In this document: positions 1-8,254 of the stretch, one piece after another
Position numbering within the stretch: the first letter of the stretch is position 1
Layout: each line of letters begins with the position of its first letter
Assembly: GCF_018403265.1 (NCBI RefSeq)
Contig: NZ_BOSI01000009.1
Coordinates: forward strand, 25,579-89,578
Direction of reading: 5' to 3'
Source: Paenibacillus sp. J31TS4
Lineage (GTDB): Bacteria; Bacillota; Bacilli; Paenibacillales; NBRC-103111
Length of the DNA: 64,000 nt
Translations under genes and position numbers: made by a program
The notes under the pieces: generated by a model
Database searches by the model: none
Told to the model about the DNA's origin: nothing
What the model saw: the letters and a program-made list of their open reading frames with translations, nothing else

Positions 1-211
1 CCTCGTCGGGAAGCATGGGGGGGTCGAACTGCCGCTTGCCGGGATCGCCGCTCAGGTAAGGATCGAGATAGCTGACGACGCCGCCCCTCTTCAGCGCCAT
101 TCCCGACTGGCCCAGGTGCCAGGCGGCGACGCCCGTCTCGGGAACCCGGGTCTCCTCCATCTGGGCGATCAGCCGTTTGCCTCTGCGGATGGCCTGCTTG
201 ACGATTTGCAT
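1..211 (-). CDS. UlaG-like metallo-beta-lactamase-fold hydrolase, 5' part only
   Basis: The gene runs off the left edge; only the first 70 residues are present, so the catalytic His/Asp cluster cannot be checked. The protein starts MQIVKQAIRRGK and then shows WHLGQSGMALKRGG followed by SYLDPYLSGDPGK. This 'W-LGQ-G ... iDPYLS' opening is typical of the UlaG/L-ascorbate-6-phosphate lactonase branch of the metallo-beta-lactamase superfamily, whose members are cytoplasmic metal-dependent hydrolases. The ATG at 211 follows an AGAGAGGAG ribosome binding site. Substrate unknown. Confidence 0.72.
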   Translation of the reverse strand, partial: MQIVKQAIRRGKRLIAQMEETRVPETGVAAWHLGQSGMALKRGGVVSYLDPYLSGDPGKRQFDPPMLPDE

Positions 212-415
212 GGATCCAACTCCTCTCTGTTACTAGTTCTTTACCCGTTGGCGGATAAACTCGAACCTTGCCGCTTTTTCCTGGTTTCAGGCATATCGGC
301 ATCCTTACTCTCACATTTTTTACAAATTTTTCTCGAAAATCGGTAAACACTCCCCTGGTTCGCGCTGTCTTATAGGATGAAAGTCCAAATTCCATCTTAA
401 AAGGAGGATTCATCC

Positions 416-1006
416 ATGTTTACTCGTAGTTCGTTGTCCCCAATCTTCAGAAAATGGCTCGCCGTCCCTCTCGCCGTCATGCTCACCGTTCCCGTCTTCG
501 CCTCCGCCGCCGCCGCCGAAGCGGGAGGCGCCGCCGTCCAGGCAGCTTCCGAATCGGCCGCAGCCGTCTATCCGAACGGCGCCAAGACCCCTCCTCCTCC
601 GGAATCGGACATGAAGGGCTCCGGCCTCATCCTCGAGCGCTCCTCCTCCACAGGCAGCATGCAGCCGAACGCCATCAACCCGGGGCAGATCTACCTGTCG
701 AGCGGCAATGCCTCGCTCGTTGACCGGGGAGGCGGCAAGGCCGGCATGATCGGCCAAACGTACGCGACCCAGATCGTTGACACGGTCGGCTTGGAGGTCC
801 GCATCCAGCGGTGGACCGGCAGCAGCTGGGACACGCTTTACACCACTCCGACGATCACCAATTCGAACAGCGCTAACGTATACGGCCAGGACAGCGCTCT
901 CGTGACCAAAGGCTATTACTATCGCGCTTGGGGTTACCATTTCATCATTCAAGGAACGGCCTTCGAAAGCGGCTATACATACTCGGATTCCATCCTCATC
1001 AATTGA
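416..1006 (+). CDS. Secreted protein of unknown function
   Basis: 196 residues. An Sec signal peptide is clear: basic N-region (RSSLSPIFRKW), hydrophobic core at about residues 14-32, and an Ala-rich cleavage region (ASAAAAEAGG). The mature protein has a Pro/Ser-rich linker and then a C-terminal half rich in Thr, Ser, Tyr and Trp with alternating hydrophobic residues (RIQRWTGSSWDTLYT, GYYYRAWGYHF), which suggests a small beta-sandwich. It resembles small secreted Firmicutes proteins of the DUF6147 kind, but I am not certain of the family. The start follows AAGGAGGATTCATCC. It is monocistronic, with a hairpin terminator just downstream. Confidence 0.7.
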   Translation: MFTRSSLSPIFRKWLAVPLAVMLTVPVFASAAAAEAGGAAVQAASESAAAVYPNGAKTPPPPESDMKGSGLILERSSSTGSMQPNAINPGQIYLSSGNASLVDRGGGKAGMIGQTYATQIVDTVGLEVRIQRWTGSSWDTLYTTPTITNSNSANVYGQDSALVTKGYYYRAWGYHFIIQGTAFESGYTYSDSILIN

Positions 1007-1044
1007 ATGCCCGCCGCCGCCCGGCAGCTCCCCCTCTTAATAGC

Positions 1045-1080
1045 AAACCGCCTGAAGGCTATGCCTTCAGGCGGTTTTGT
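1045..1080. terminator. Bidirectional intrinsic terminator
   Basis: A 15-bp perfect inverted repeat (AAACCGCCTGAAGGC / GCCTTCAGGCGGTTT, loop TAT) followed by TTGTT lies between the convergent secreted-protein gene and the end of the leftward catabolic operon. It can serve both strands. Confidence 0.85.
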
Positions 1081-1121
1081 TCGTTCCGGCCGTGCCGGCC
1101 CGGCTGCGCTCGGCGTCACGG

Positions 1122-1919
1122 CTACAGCACTGCGCCGCCCGACAGCTTGACGGATGCGCCGACCATATTCCCTGCTGCCTCCGTGAGCAGGAAGGCGATC
1201 GTATGGGCGACCTCGTCCGGCGTCGTGATCCGACCGGACGGGATGCCGGCATGCGTCCTCGCCAGCTGCTCATCCAGCGTGCTTCCGCTTGCCGCCGCCT
1301 GTTCGCCGATGACCTGGTAGCCCATCCGGGTATCCACGTACCCGGGACAAACCGCATTTACCCGGATGTTGTGGCGGATCGCCTCCAGCGCAAAGCTGTG
1401 CGTGAAGCCGATCAAGGCGAATTTGGAGGCGGCGTACGCTGTGTGCCCGGCGCCGCCCCGAAGCCCCGACAGCGAGGACACGTTCACCACGGCCCCGCCC
1501 CCGAGCTCCCGCATGCCGGGATAGAGCAGCTGGGTCAGCAGCACGGTCGCGGTAAAATTAACCTGCAGCATCTCCGACAGGGACGCGTCGGTCTCCGTCT
1601 CGACGGTGCCGTACCGGTACATGCCCGCGTTGTTGACGAGCAGGCCGACCGGCCCGAAGGTCCCCTCCGCCTCCCGCACGAGGCGTCTGCGGTCCTCCTC
1701 CTCCGTCAGCTCGGCCGGTACGGCCGCGATCCGCGCGCCCGGCGTCTCCTTGCGGATCGCCTCCGCCATCTCGCCGAGCCGAGTCTCGTTCCGTCCCGTC
1801 ACGGTGAGCGACGCCCCCATGCCCGCCAGCAGGCGGGCAGTGGCCCGGCCGATGCCGCCGGTCGCTCCCGTCACCAGCGCATGCTTGCCCGCCAAGGCGT
1901 CCGGCGCAAAAATCCCCAT
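1122..1919 (-). CDS. SDR-family oxidoreductase
   Basis: 265 residues of classical short-chain dehydrogenase: Rossmann TGATGGIG at residues 18-25, NNAG at about 92-95, catalytic Ser (VVNVSSLSG), and YAASK carrying the Tyr and Lys. The NAD(P)-dependent enzyme probably acts on a hydroxy- or keto-acyl group; the substrate is not readable. The closest style is the 3-hydroxybutyrate or 2-hydroxyacyl-CoA dehydrogenases. It is the last gene of the leftward operon, 23 bp after the acyl-CoA dehydrogenase-like gene, so it may catalyse a later oxidation in the same route. Start ATG follows GGGGGAAACGAGG. Confidence 0.85.
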   Translation of the reverse strand: MGIFAPDALAGKHALVTGATGGIGRATARLLAGMGASLTVTGRNETRLGEMAEAIRKETPGARIAAVPAELTEEEDRRRLVREAEGTFGPVGLLVNNAGMYRYGTVETETDASLSEMLQVNFTATVLLTQLLYPGMRELGGGAVVNVSSLSGLRGGAGHTAYAASKFALIGFTHSFALEAIRHNIRVNAVCPGYVDTRMGYQVIGEQAAASGSTLDEQLARTHAGIPSGRITTPDEVAHTIAFLLTEAAGNMVGASVKLSGGAVL

Positions 1920-1942
1920 CCTCGTTTCCCCCTTCGGTTCCT

Positions 1943-3139
1943 CTAGTTGTCTTCTCTCCCCGCCTCATCCAGCGCCCGGTCGGCGAGCAGCTTCATCACC
2001 GTGTCGTCCATCGGCGGATTGTGCAGCCCCGCCCGGACATCCCGGTACAGCCGCTCGAGCGGCGCGGTGCGGGACAGGCTGGAGCCGCCGACGATGCGCA
2101 TCGCTTTGTCGACGACCGACAGCGCCGCGTTGGTCGCGAGCTTCTTGGCGAGCCCGAGCTCCGGCTTCATCGCGGCTCTTGCCTCCGGCTCACGGTCCCA
2201 GCGGTCCGCCGCTGCGTACAGATAAGCTCTCGCCACGGTGAACTCCTCCTCCATGGCGGCGATGTGCTGCCGGATCGAAGGCAACTCGGCGATCGGGCCG
2301 GGGAGGCTGTTCGGCCGGTAGGAGAGAGCGAATCGGAGCGCGTGGCGCCGGGCGGCATAGGCGATGCCGAGATAGCAGGCCGGAATGTGCAGCAGCCAGC
2401 CGTCGCCCGTCTCCTTCCTCGGCGGACGCTTGCCCCCCACCGTTATCGAGAGGACATGGGCCTCCGGGACAAAAACCCGCTCCAGCACAAGATCGTGGCT
2501 GCCGGTCGCCCTCATGCCGAGCGTGTTCCAGGTCTCCTCGACGCGCACGCCCTCTCCCCGCTCTACATAAAACTCCCCGGTTTCCTCCGTTCCGGTTACG
2601 CCTGCCGTCACGATAAATTCCTGCAGAATCGGGCTCAGCGTGCTGAACGTCTTTCGGCCTGTCAGCAGCCAGCCGCCCTCTACCGGTACCGCCTCGGTCT
2701 GCGGCCGGCCGCCTCGGCTCGGGCTGCCCGTCGCCCGTTCGCTGGCGAATGAATTGATCATGGCTCCACGGTTGACGACGTCTCCGCAGAACGAGGCGAA
2801 AAGCCGCTCGGGCCACGCGTGGGCGTACCTCTCATTCAGCACGATGCCCATATGCCAGCCGACCGCAAGCGCGGTGGAGCCGTCTCCCCGGGCGAGCCGC
2901 TCCTGCGCCAGGACCAGCTCGTACAGCGACATCTCGTCCCCGCCGTATTCCTTCGGAACCGGGAGCCCGAGATACCCCTCCTGCTTCATCTCCTCGAAAT
3001 TCTCGAACGGAAACGACCCCACCCGGTCATGCTCGGCTGCCCGCTCCGCGAACCTGGCCGCCAGCCGGTCGGCGAGAGCCGCTATTCTCTCTTCCCGCCC
3101 ATTTCGAATGAACGGGTCGGATTTGCTAGTTGTCGTCAT
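1943..3139 (-). CDS. Acyl-CoA dehydrogenase-family flavoprotein
   Basis: 398 residues with the usual three-domain layout: N-terminal helices (PVPKEYGGDEMSL), central beta domain with WNTLGMRATGSHDLVLERVFVP at about 205-226, and C-terminal four-helix domain (MRIVGGSSLSRTAPLERLYRDVRAG). The GMRATGSHD motif is shared by FAD acyl-CoA dehydrogenases of the YdbM type and by the flavin monooxygenases SfnC/DszC. The C-terminal region lacks an obvious catalytic Glu of the medium-chain type, so dehydrogenase versus monooxygenase stays open. It lies between the ABC-transporter genes and the SDR in one operon, 79 bp after livF. Confidence 0.83.
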   Translation of the reverse strand: MTTTSKSDPFIRNGREERIAALADRLAARFAERAAEHDRVGSFPFENFEEMKQEGYLGLPVPKEYGGDEMSLYELVLAQERLARGDGSTALAVGWHMGIVLNERYAHAWPERLFASFCGDVVNRGAMINSFASERATGSPSRGGRPQTEAVPVEGGWLLTGRKTFSTLSPILQEFIVTAGVTGTEETGEFYVERGEGVRVEETWNTLGMRATGSHDLVLERVFVPEAHVLSITVGGKRPPRKETGDGWLLHIPACYLGIAYAARRHALRFALSYRPNSLPGPIAELPSIRQHIAAMEEEFTVARAYLYAAADRWDREPEARAAMKPELGLAKKLATNAALSVVDKAMRIVGGSSLSRTAPLERLYRDVRAGLHNPPMDDTVMKLLADRALDEAGREDN

Positions 3140-3218
3140 GTGTCATGCGCCTCCTGTTCCATTCCGGGATCGCCTCGCCGCCGGCTGTTTCCTCCGGGTG
3201 GCATCCCCCGCTTCTCGC

Positions 3219-3932
3219 CTAGTGTTTCTCTCCGGTGCCCAAATACGCATCCATGATGCCTTCGCGGGCGCGCAGCTCCTCCGGCGTGCCCTCGAGCACG
3301 ATCTCGCCCGACTGGATGACATAGGAGCGGTCCACATGGCGGAGCGCCAGCTCGACATTCTGCTCCACGAGCAGAATCGTCATGCCCTCCCGGTGAATCT
3401 CGCGGATCATCTGAAATACGCTGCGGATGACGAGCGGCGCGAGACCGAGCGACGGCTCGTCGAGGATGAGGAACGACGGACGCGCCATAAGCGCCCGGCC
3501 GATCGCCAGCATCTGCTGCTCGCCGCCGCTCATGTTGCCGGCACGCTGCTTTCTCCGCTCCGCCAAGATGGGGAACAGGCCGTACACCCTCTCCAGCTCG
3601 GCCGCATGGGTTCCCCTTCCGTGCCGGTAAGCCCCGACGAGCAGATTCTCCTCCACGGTCAGGTCTCCAAAAATCCTCCGGCCCTCCGGGACATGGCTGA
3701 TGCCGAGGCGGGGCACCGCAGATGGAGCCGTTCCCGTAATGTCCTGTCCCGCGAACAGAATCCGTCCACTTCTCGGCTTCACGAGCCCGGAGATCGTCTT
3801 CATGATGGACGTCTTGCCGGCTCCGTTCGAGCCGATCAGGCCGACGATCTCGCCTTGGCGAATCGTCATGTTCACGTCCCGCACGACATCGCCTGCGTCG
3901 TATCGAATTGTCAAATCGTGCAGCTCAAGCAT
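3219..3932 (-). CDS. livF: LivF-type ABC transporter ATPase
   Basis: 237 residues. Walker A GSNGAGKTS at about 34-42, ABC signature MSGGEQQM, Walker B FLILDEPSLGL, and the switch His further on. This is the short ATPase of a branched-chain amino acid (HAAT) type importer; it pairs with LivG at the inner face of the membrane. The first codons overlap the end of livG by 8 bp, which indicates translational coupling. The catabolic neighbours make an organic acid or aromatic acid a more likely cargo than leucine, isoleucine or valine. Confidence 0.9.
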   Translation of the reverse strand: MLELHDLTIRYDAGDVVRDVNMTIRQGEIVGLIGSNGAGKTSIMKTISGLVKPRSGRILFAGQDITGTAPSAVPRLGISHVPEGRRIFGDLTVEENLLVGAYRHGRGTHAAELERVYGLFPILAERRKQRAGNMSGGEQQMLAIGRALMARPSFLILDEPSLGLAPLVIRSVFQMIREIHREGMTILLVEQNVELALRHVDRSYVIQSGEIVLEGTPEELRAREGIMDAYLGTGEKH

Positions 3933-4704
3933 CCAGATCCCCTCCCAGATAAGCCTCGCGAACCACGTCGCTGCCCCGGACCTCCTCCGGCGTGCCGTGG
4001 AAGATCAGCCGGCCGGAATCGAGCACGAAGATTTCCTGGCTCAGCTTCATCACCACGTCCATGTCGTGCTCGATCAGGAAGACGGTCAGCTGCGTGTTCT
4101 CCTCCCACAGCCGGCGGATCAGCTCCACGAGCTGCTGGCCCTCGTACGCGTTCATGCCGGCCGCCGGCTCGTCGAGGAAGAGCAGACGCGGCTGCGACGC
4201 CATCGCCCGCGCGATCTCGAGCCGGCGCTGGTCGCCGTACGACAGATGGACGGCCAGCTCGTTGCGCTTGGCGTACAGTCCGAACGCTTCGAGCAGCGCT
4301 CCGGCCCGCTCGAGGACGTCTGCGCTGCCCCGTTGATACGAGGAGAGGCCCAGCACGCCGCGCAGCAGGCTGAGGTCGGAGCTCTGGTGGAACCCGGCGA
4401 GCACATTTTCCAGAATGGTAAGACGTTTGAACAGCCGGATATTCTGGAACGTTCTCGCCGCTCCCCGCCGCGAGAACTGGTCGGGCCGCATGCCCGCAAC
4501 AGGTTCGCCGGCGAGCTCGATGCTGCCGGAGGTCGGCTTCACCGCACCGCTCAGCAGGTTGAAGAGCGTGGACTTGCCCGCTCCGTTAGGCCCGATAAGG
4601 CCGATGAGCCGCCCCTCCTGAAGCTCGCAGGAGAAGCCGTCGACGGCCCGGACGCCTCCGTAATGCTTCCTTACCTCGCGGGCGGCTAATACAATCTTCG
4701 TCAT
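3925..4704 (-). CDS. livG: LivG-type ABC transporter ATPase
   Basis: 259 residues. Walker A GPNGAGKST at about 38-46, a LSYGDQRRLEIARA signature region, Walker B LLFLDEPAAGMN, and the LivG-specific C-terminal extension (LIFHGTPEEVRGSDVVREAYLGG). The 'AAGMN' variant after Walker B is characteristic of LivG. It overlaps livM by 4 bp upstream and livF by 8 bp downstream, so all four transporter cores are translationally coupled. Confidence 0.9.
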   Translation of the reverse strand: MTKIVLAAREVRKHYGGVRAVDGFSCELQEGRLIGLIGPNGAGKSTLFNLLSGAVKPTSGSIELAGEPVAGMRPDQFSRRGAARTFQNIRLFKRLTILENVLAGFHQSSDLSLLRGVLGLSSYQRGSADVLERAGALLEAFGLYAKRNELAVHLSYGDQRRLEIARAMASQPRLLFLDEPAAGMNAYEGQQLVELIRRLWEENTQLTVFLIEHDMDVVMKLSQEIFVLDSGRLIFHGTPEEVRGSDVVREAYLGGDLDA

Positions 4705-5654
4705 CGCTTCGCTCCCTCCTTCGGACGCAGCTCAAGATGCTTCGGCCTGCCCGACAGAATGCCCTGAGGACGGAGCAGCAGAACCGACACGAGAACGACG
4801 CCATAGATGAGCATCCGGTAATCCGCCAGTCCCCGGAGCAGCTCCGGAACGGCCGTCAGCAGCACCGCGCCCAGCACCGGTCCGAACAGGCTGTACATGC
4901 CCCCGACGACGACCATCGCGAGCAGCATGAACGACTCCAGCGGGTAGAACGTATCGTAGTTGATGTAGGCCATGTAATGGGCGAACAGGCTGCCTCCGAG
5001 TCCCGCGATGCCCGCGGAGAGAGTGAACGCTGTCACCTTGTACCGGGTGACGTTGACCCCAAGCGTGGCGGCCGCCACCGCATCCTCCCGGATGAGCTGG
5101 AACGTCAGGCCGACCGGCGACCGGTACAGCCGGGACAGCCCCCAGAGGAGAAGAGCCAGGAGGGCGAAGGTAAAGTAGAACATGCGGACGTCGGTGTTCA
5201 GCTCAAAGGCAAACAAGGAGGCGAACGGGATGCCCGGCACGCCGTTCGGCCCGTTGGTCAGCCCCTCCCAGTTGAGCATGACCATCTGCGCGACGATGCC
5301 GAAGGCGAGCGTGGCCATGGAGAGATAGTGTCCTTTGAGCCGAAGCACCGGGACCGAGAACAGGAACCCGACCAGTCCCGACAGCACGATTGCCACCGCG
5401 AAGCCGACGAGAAACGGCATGCCCGCCTTCGTCGTCAAGAGCGCGGACGTATAGGCGCCGATGCCGAAGAAGGCGGCATGCCCGGCCGAGACCAGCTTGA
5501 CCTGGCCGACCAGCAGCCCGAGGCTTGAGGCTACAATCGCAAAGATGCAGGACATGACGCCGATGCGCTGGTAGTAGGCGTTCGTGACGACCAGTGGGAA
5601 CAGCAGCGCCAGGACGACGAGAAGCGGCAGTGCGTATTTGCGGAGGGCATTCAT
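4701..5654 (-). CDS. livM: LivM-type ABC permease
   Basis: 317 residues with about nine hydrophobic segments, starting MNALRKYALPLLVVLALLF. The family motif LGLLVGQVKLVSAGHAAFFGIGAYTSALL is visible at about residues 45-73 (split here for description: a GQ..L.S.GHA.F.GIGAY pattern), as is the cytoplasmic coupling loop REDAVAAATLGVNVTRYK with the Glu-Asp pair. It is one of two membrane subunits of the HAAT importer. Start and stop overlap livH and livG by 4 bp each. Confidence 0.9.
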   Translation of the reverse strand: MNALRKYALPLLVVLALLFPLVVTNAYYQRIGVMSCIFAIVASSLGLLVGQVKLVSAGHAAFFGIGAYTSALLTTKAGMPFLVGFAVAIVLSGLVGFLFSVPVLRLKGHYLSMATLAFGIVAQMVMLNWEGLTNGPNGVPGIPFASLFAFELNTDVRMFYFTFALLALLLWGLSRLYRSPVGLTFQLIREDAVAAATLGVNVTRYKVTAFTLSAGIAGLGGSLFAHYMAYINYDTFYPLESFMLLAMVVVGGMYSLFGPVLGAVLLTAVPELLRGLADYRMLIYGVVLVSVLLLRPQGILSGRPKHLELRPKEGAKR

Positions 5655-6532
5655 AGCTTATCCTCCACCGCTTTGCCGAGCAGGCCGTTCGGCCTGATGA
5701 GCAGCACAAGAATCATGATCCCCATCGCGATGGCGTCCTGGTAGGCGACATTGATGTAGCTGGCGGTGAACACCTCGAGCACGCCGAGCAGCAGGCCGCC
5801 GACGACGGCACCGGTCATGTTGCCGAGCCCGCCGAGAATGGAGGCCGCGAACGCCTTGAGCCCCATGGAAAACCCTAGTGCGGGGTAGATCGCCCCGTAG
5901 AGCGCCCCGACGAGCGCGGTGGCCGCTCCGGCGAGCGCCGACCCGACACCGAACGTCAGGAGGATGATCAGTTCCGGCCGGATGCCCATCATGCTCGCTG
6001 TCTGGGGATCGGCAGCCGTCGCCCGTACGGCACGGCCGGTCCGCGTCCGGTACAGCCAGTAATTGAAGATAAGGACGATCACGATGCTGGCTGCCAGGAT
6101 GACGAGCCGGATGCCGGTAATCTGGATGCCGCCGAACGACACGTTGCCGATTCCTACGTTGAAGCTGTAGTTGATCTGCCCCGGCCCCCAGATCAAGAGC
6201 GCCAGATTCTGCAAAATAAGCGACATGCCGATGCCGCTGATCAGCGGAATAATTTCGTCCGATTGGCGGTACGGCCGGAAGGCGACGCGCTCGACGGCCA
6301 TGCCGAGGAGGGACGCGACGGCCATGGCGATCAGCAGGACGACGAAGAATGGCAGCCCGCCAAACGCGAATACGACGATAGAGACGACGATATACCCGGT
6401 GAACATGAACACATCGCCGTGCGCCATATGAAACAGTTTGAGCACCCCGAAGATCAGCGTGAAGCCAAGCGCGATCAACGCATAGACGCCTCCGAGGGCA
6501 AGCCCGTTAATCCATTGTTCAAGTATCAGCAT
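5651..6532 (-). CDS. livH: LivH-type ABC permease
   Basis: 293 residues, strongly hydrophobic, beginning with the family hallmark NGLALGGVYALIALGFTLIF and the following GVLKLFHMAHGDVFM helix. The coupling loop TAADPQTASMMGIRPE is present. It is the partner of LivM in the importer's membrane channel. It sits about 100 bp downstream of the binding-protein gene; that gap holds a GC-rich hairpin, a common arrangement that lets the binding protein be made in excess. Confidence 0.9.
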   Translation of the reverse strand: MLILEQWINGLALGGVYALIALGFTLIFGVLKLFHMAHGDVFMFTGYIVVSIVVFAFGGLPFFVVLLIAMAVASLLGMAVERVAFRPYRQSDEIIPLISGIGMSLILQNLALLIWGPGQINYSFNVGIGNVSFGGIQITGIRLVILAASIVIVLIFNYWLYRTRTGRAVRATAADPQTASMMGIRPELIILLTFGVGSALAGAATALVGALYGAIYPALGFSMGLKAFAASILGGLGNMTGAVVGGLLLGVLEVFTASYINVAYQDAIAMGIMILVLLIRPNGLLGKAVEDKL

Positions 6533-6557
6533 GCTGCAGCACTCCCCTCACAAGCGG

Positions 6558-6586
6558 GAGTCCGTCCCGCCAGACCGGGGCGGACT
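6558..6586 (-). other. Intercistronic hairpin in transporter operon
   Basis: GAGTCCG...CGGACTC inverted repeat with GC-rich arms between the substrate-binding protein gene and livH. There is no T-run. It could protect the 3' end of the upstream message or cut read-through. Visible as sequence only; its role is inferred. Confidence 0.5.
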
Positions 6587-6634
6587 CTCTAACGTCGGAT
6601 GAGGCCGGCGGCGGCCGGCCTGTTATTGGTTGGT

Positions 6635-7783
6635 TTACTGGTAGGGAACGAACTTGCCGCCTTTCACTACGAGGTTGTAATACGGCTTGTTCGTATCGTC
6701 CCGCTTCGAATCGAATTTGATGTCACCCGTCACGACCGGAAAGCCATTAAGCTTCTCCATCGCGTCGCGGATGCCCTGGCGGGTGGCGCCGCCCTGCTTG
6801 ATGCCTTCGAGCACGGCAAGCGTGGAATCGTGCGCAAGAGCGTTGAAGTAGCCGGCGTCGTGGCTGTACTTGGCCTTGAAGTCCGCGACAAACGCCTTCA
6901 CCCGCGGGTTATCGGCCTCCGGATAGAACAGGGAGTCGAGGTAGACGCCCTCGACGGCGGCTCCCCCTTTCAGGAAGCCTTCGGAATCGAAGGTCGAGGC
7001 GCCCATGAAGTCGGCCTTGAGCCCCATATCCTTCGCCTGCTTGATGAGAAGGAGGCCTTCGCTGTACAAGCTGCCGAGATAGAGAAGATCGGGATTCGTC
7101 CCCTTCACCTTGGTCAGCGCCGACGAGTAATCGATGCTCTGGGAAGGCGGATAGGAATCGTACAGCGTCACCTGCGCGCCGTTCTGCTCGGCGTATTTTT
7201 TGAACGCGGAGGCGTTCGACTTGCCCCAGTCCGTATTGATGTAAAGAATCGCGATCTTCTTCTTGTTCAGCTTGTTGACCGCGAAATCCGCCAGGTTCTT
7301 GCCCTCCATGTCCTGCGTCGTCGAGCTGCGGAAGATCCATTTGGTGCTCTCGCTTGTCAGGTCGGGGTGCGACGCCGTCGGCGTGATCATCGGCACCTTG
7401 TTGCGCTCGTAGATCGGAATGCCCGCAAGTGTAGCCGTCGAGCTCCAGTGGCCGATAACGGCCAGCACGTTTTTGTCCGAGGCGAGCTTCTGGGCGACGT
7501 TCGCCGCCTCCTTCGGATCGTTCTTGTCGTCCCCGTAGACGATCTTGACCTTGCGGCCGTTGTAGCCGCCCTTGTCGTTGAATTGGGAGACGGCCAGCTC
7601 GGCGCCTTCCTTGAACGCCTTGCCGTATTCCGCTCCGTCTCCGCTCATCGGGCCGGCTACGGCAATCGTGATGTCTCCTTCTCCCGAGGCGCTGCCTCCT
7701 CCTTGCCCGCCGCAGCCCGCCGCGACAAGCGAAACCCCGAGTACGGCCGCCAGCACGGCTCCCCACCGTTTGGATCCTCTCAT
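6635..7783 (-). CDS. LivK-type substrate-binding lipoprotein
   Basis: About 382 residues from the ATG at 7783, which follows GGGGGAGGAAGAGAAC; a longer start six codons upstream lacks proper spacing. Lipoprotein signal: MRGSKRW, hydrophobic stretch, lipobox VAAGC. The mature part is a type I periplasmic-binding fold (ITIAVAGPMSGDGAEYG, then NVLAVIGHWSSTATLAGIPIY, PMITPTASHPDLT), the Peripla_BP_6/LivK class. It delivers ligand outside the membrane to LivHM. Expected ligands are amino acids, amides, or aliphatic/aromatic carboxylates; the operon favours a carboxylate. Confidence 0.88.
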   Translation of the reverse strand: MRGSKRWGAVLAAVLGVSLVAAGCGGQGGGSASGEGDITIAVAGPMSGDGAEYGKAFKEGAELAVSQFNDKGGYNGRKVKIVYGDDKNDPKEAANVAQKLASDKNVLAVIGHWSSTATLAGIPIYERNKVPMITPTASHPDLTSESTKWIFRSSTTQDMEGKNLADFAVNKLNKKKIAILYINTDWGKSNASAFKKYAEQNGAQVTLYDSYPPSQSIDYSSALTKVKGTNPDLLYLGSLYSEGLLLIKQAKDMGLKADFMGASTFDSEGFLKGGAAVEGVYLDSLFYPEADNPRVKAFVADFKAKYSHDAGYFNALAHDSTLAVLEGIKQGGATRQGIRDAMEKLNGFPVVTGDIKFDSKRDDTNKPYYNLVVKGGKFVPYQ

Positions 7784-7837
7784 GTTCTCTTCCTCCCCCA
7801 TAGTTGCTTACGATCCGATGTCTTATCGCGGCCCGGC

Positions 7838-8245
7838 TCAGCCGGTTGCCGTGCTGTACAAGCCCCGGCCGATGGCGACCGTCTTGCCGTCCGGATTCTC
7901 GACCCGGATGTCGGCGATGCCGAGCGTGCGTCCGTTCTTGACAACGGTCGCCGTCGCCACCAGGTCTTCCTTGCGAGCCGGCCGCAAGTAATCGACCCGC
8001 AGATCGACGGTCGGCAGCCCCCGCCCGTGTGTCGTGATGAGCGCGAAGTCACCCGCAACATCGATCAGTGCGGCGATGACGCCGCCATGTACGTAAGAAT
8101 CCGCTTCGTCCGCCAGGAAGTCCTCGCGAAACGGAAGACGAATTTGAACCAAGCCTTCCTCTGCCTTCTCCAGCTTGAGCCCCAAAAATTGATGATACCG
8201 GGGCCGCTCCAGCAGCTGGAGCAGCCTCTCGCGGTCAACTGCCAT
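7838..8245 (-). CDS. PaaI-family hotdog thioesterase
   Basis: 135 residues of a single hotdog domain. The active-site helix VHGGVIAALIDVAGDFA (about residues 52-68) matches the PaaI/YdiI pattern 'HGG...LaD.a...A', with Asp in the expected position. Enzymes of this family hydrolyse aryl- or acyl-CoA thioesters in the cytoplasm, often to rescue trapped CoA. It is 10 bp downstream of the acyl-CoA synthetase gene, which fits such a housekeeping role in the same CoA-ester pathway. Confidence 0.85.
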   Translation of the reverse strand: MAVDRERLLQLLERPRYHQFLGLKLEKAEEGLVQIRLPFREDFLADEADSYVHGGVIAALIDVAGDFALITTHGRGLPTVDLRVDYLRPARKEDLVATATVVKNGRTLGIADIRVENPDGKTVAIGRGLYSTATG

Positions 8246-8254
8246 CGATTTCTC

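Noticed and set aside
2640..4373. Long open frame on the plus strand opposite the catabolic operon (also 6599-8392, 19620-21554)
   Set aside because: High GC leaves antisense frames open. The products are Arg/His/Pro-rich without domains, lack ribosome sites, and lie opposite well-supported genes.
3219..7783. Naming the Liv-type importer as a branched-chain amino acid transporter
   Set aside because: The family covers many cargos, and the co-transcribed CoA-ester genes argue for a carboxylic acid; only the subunit type is supported.
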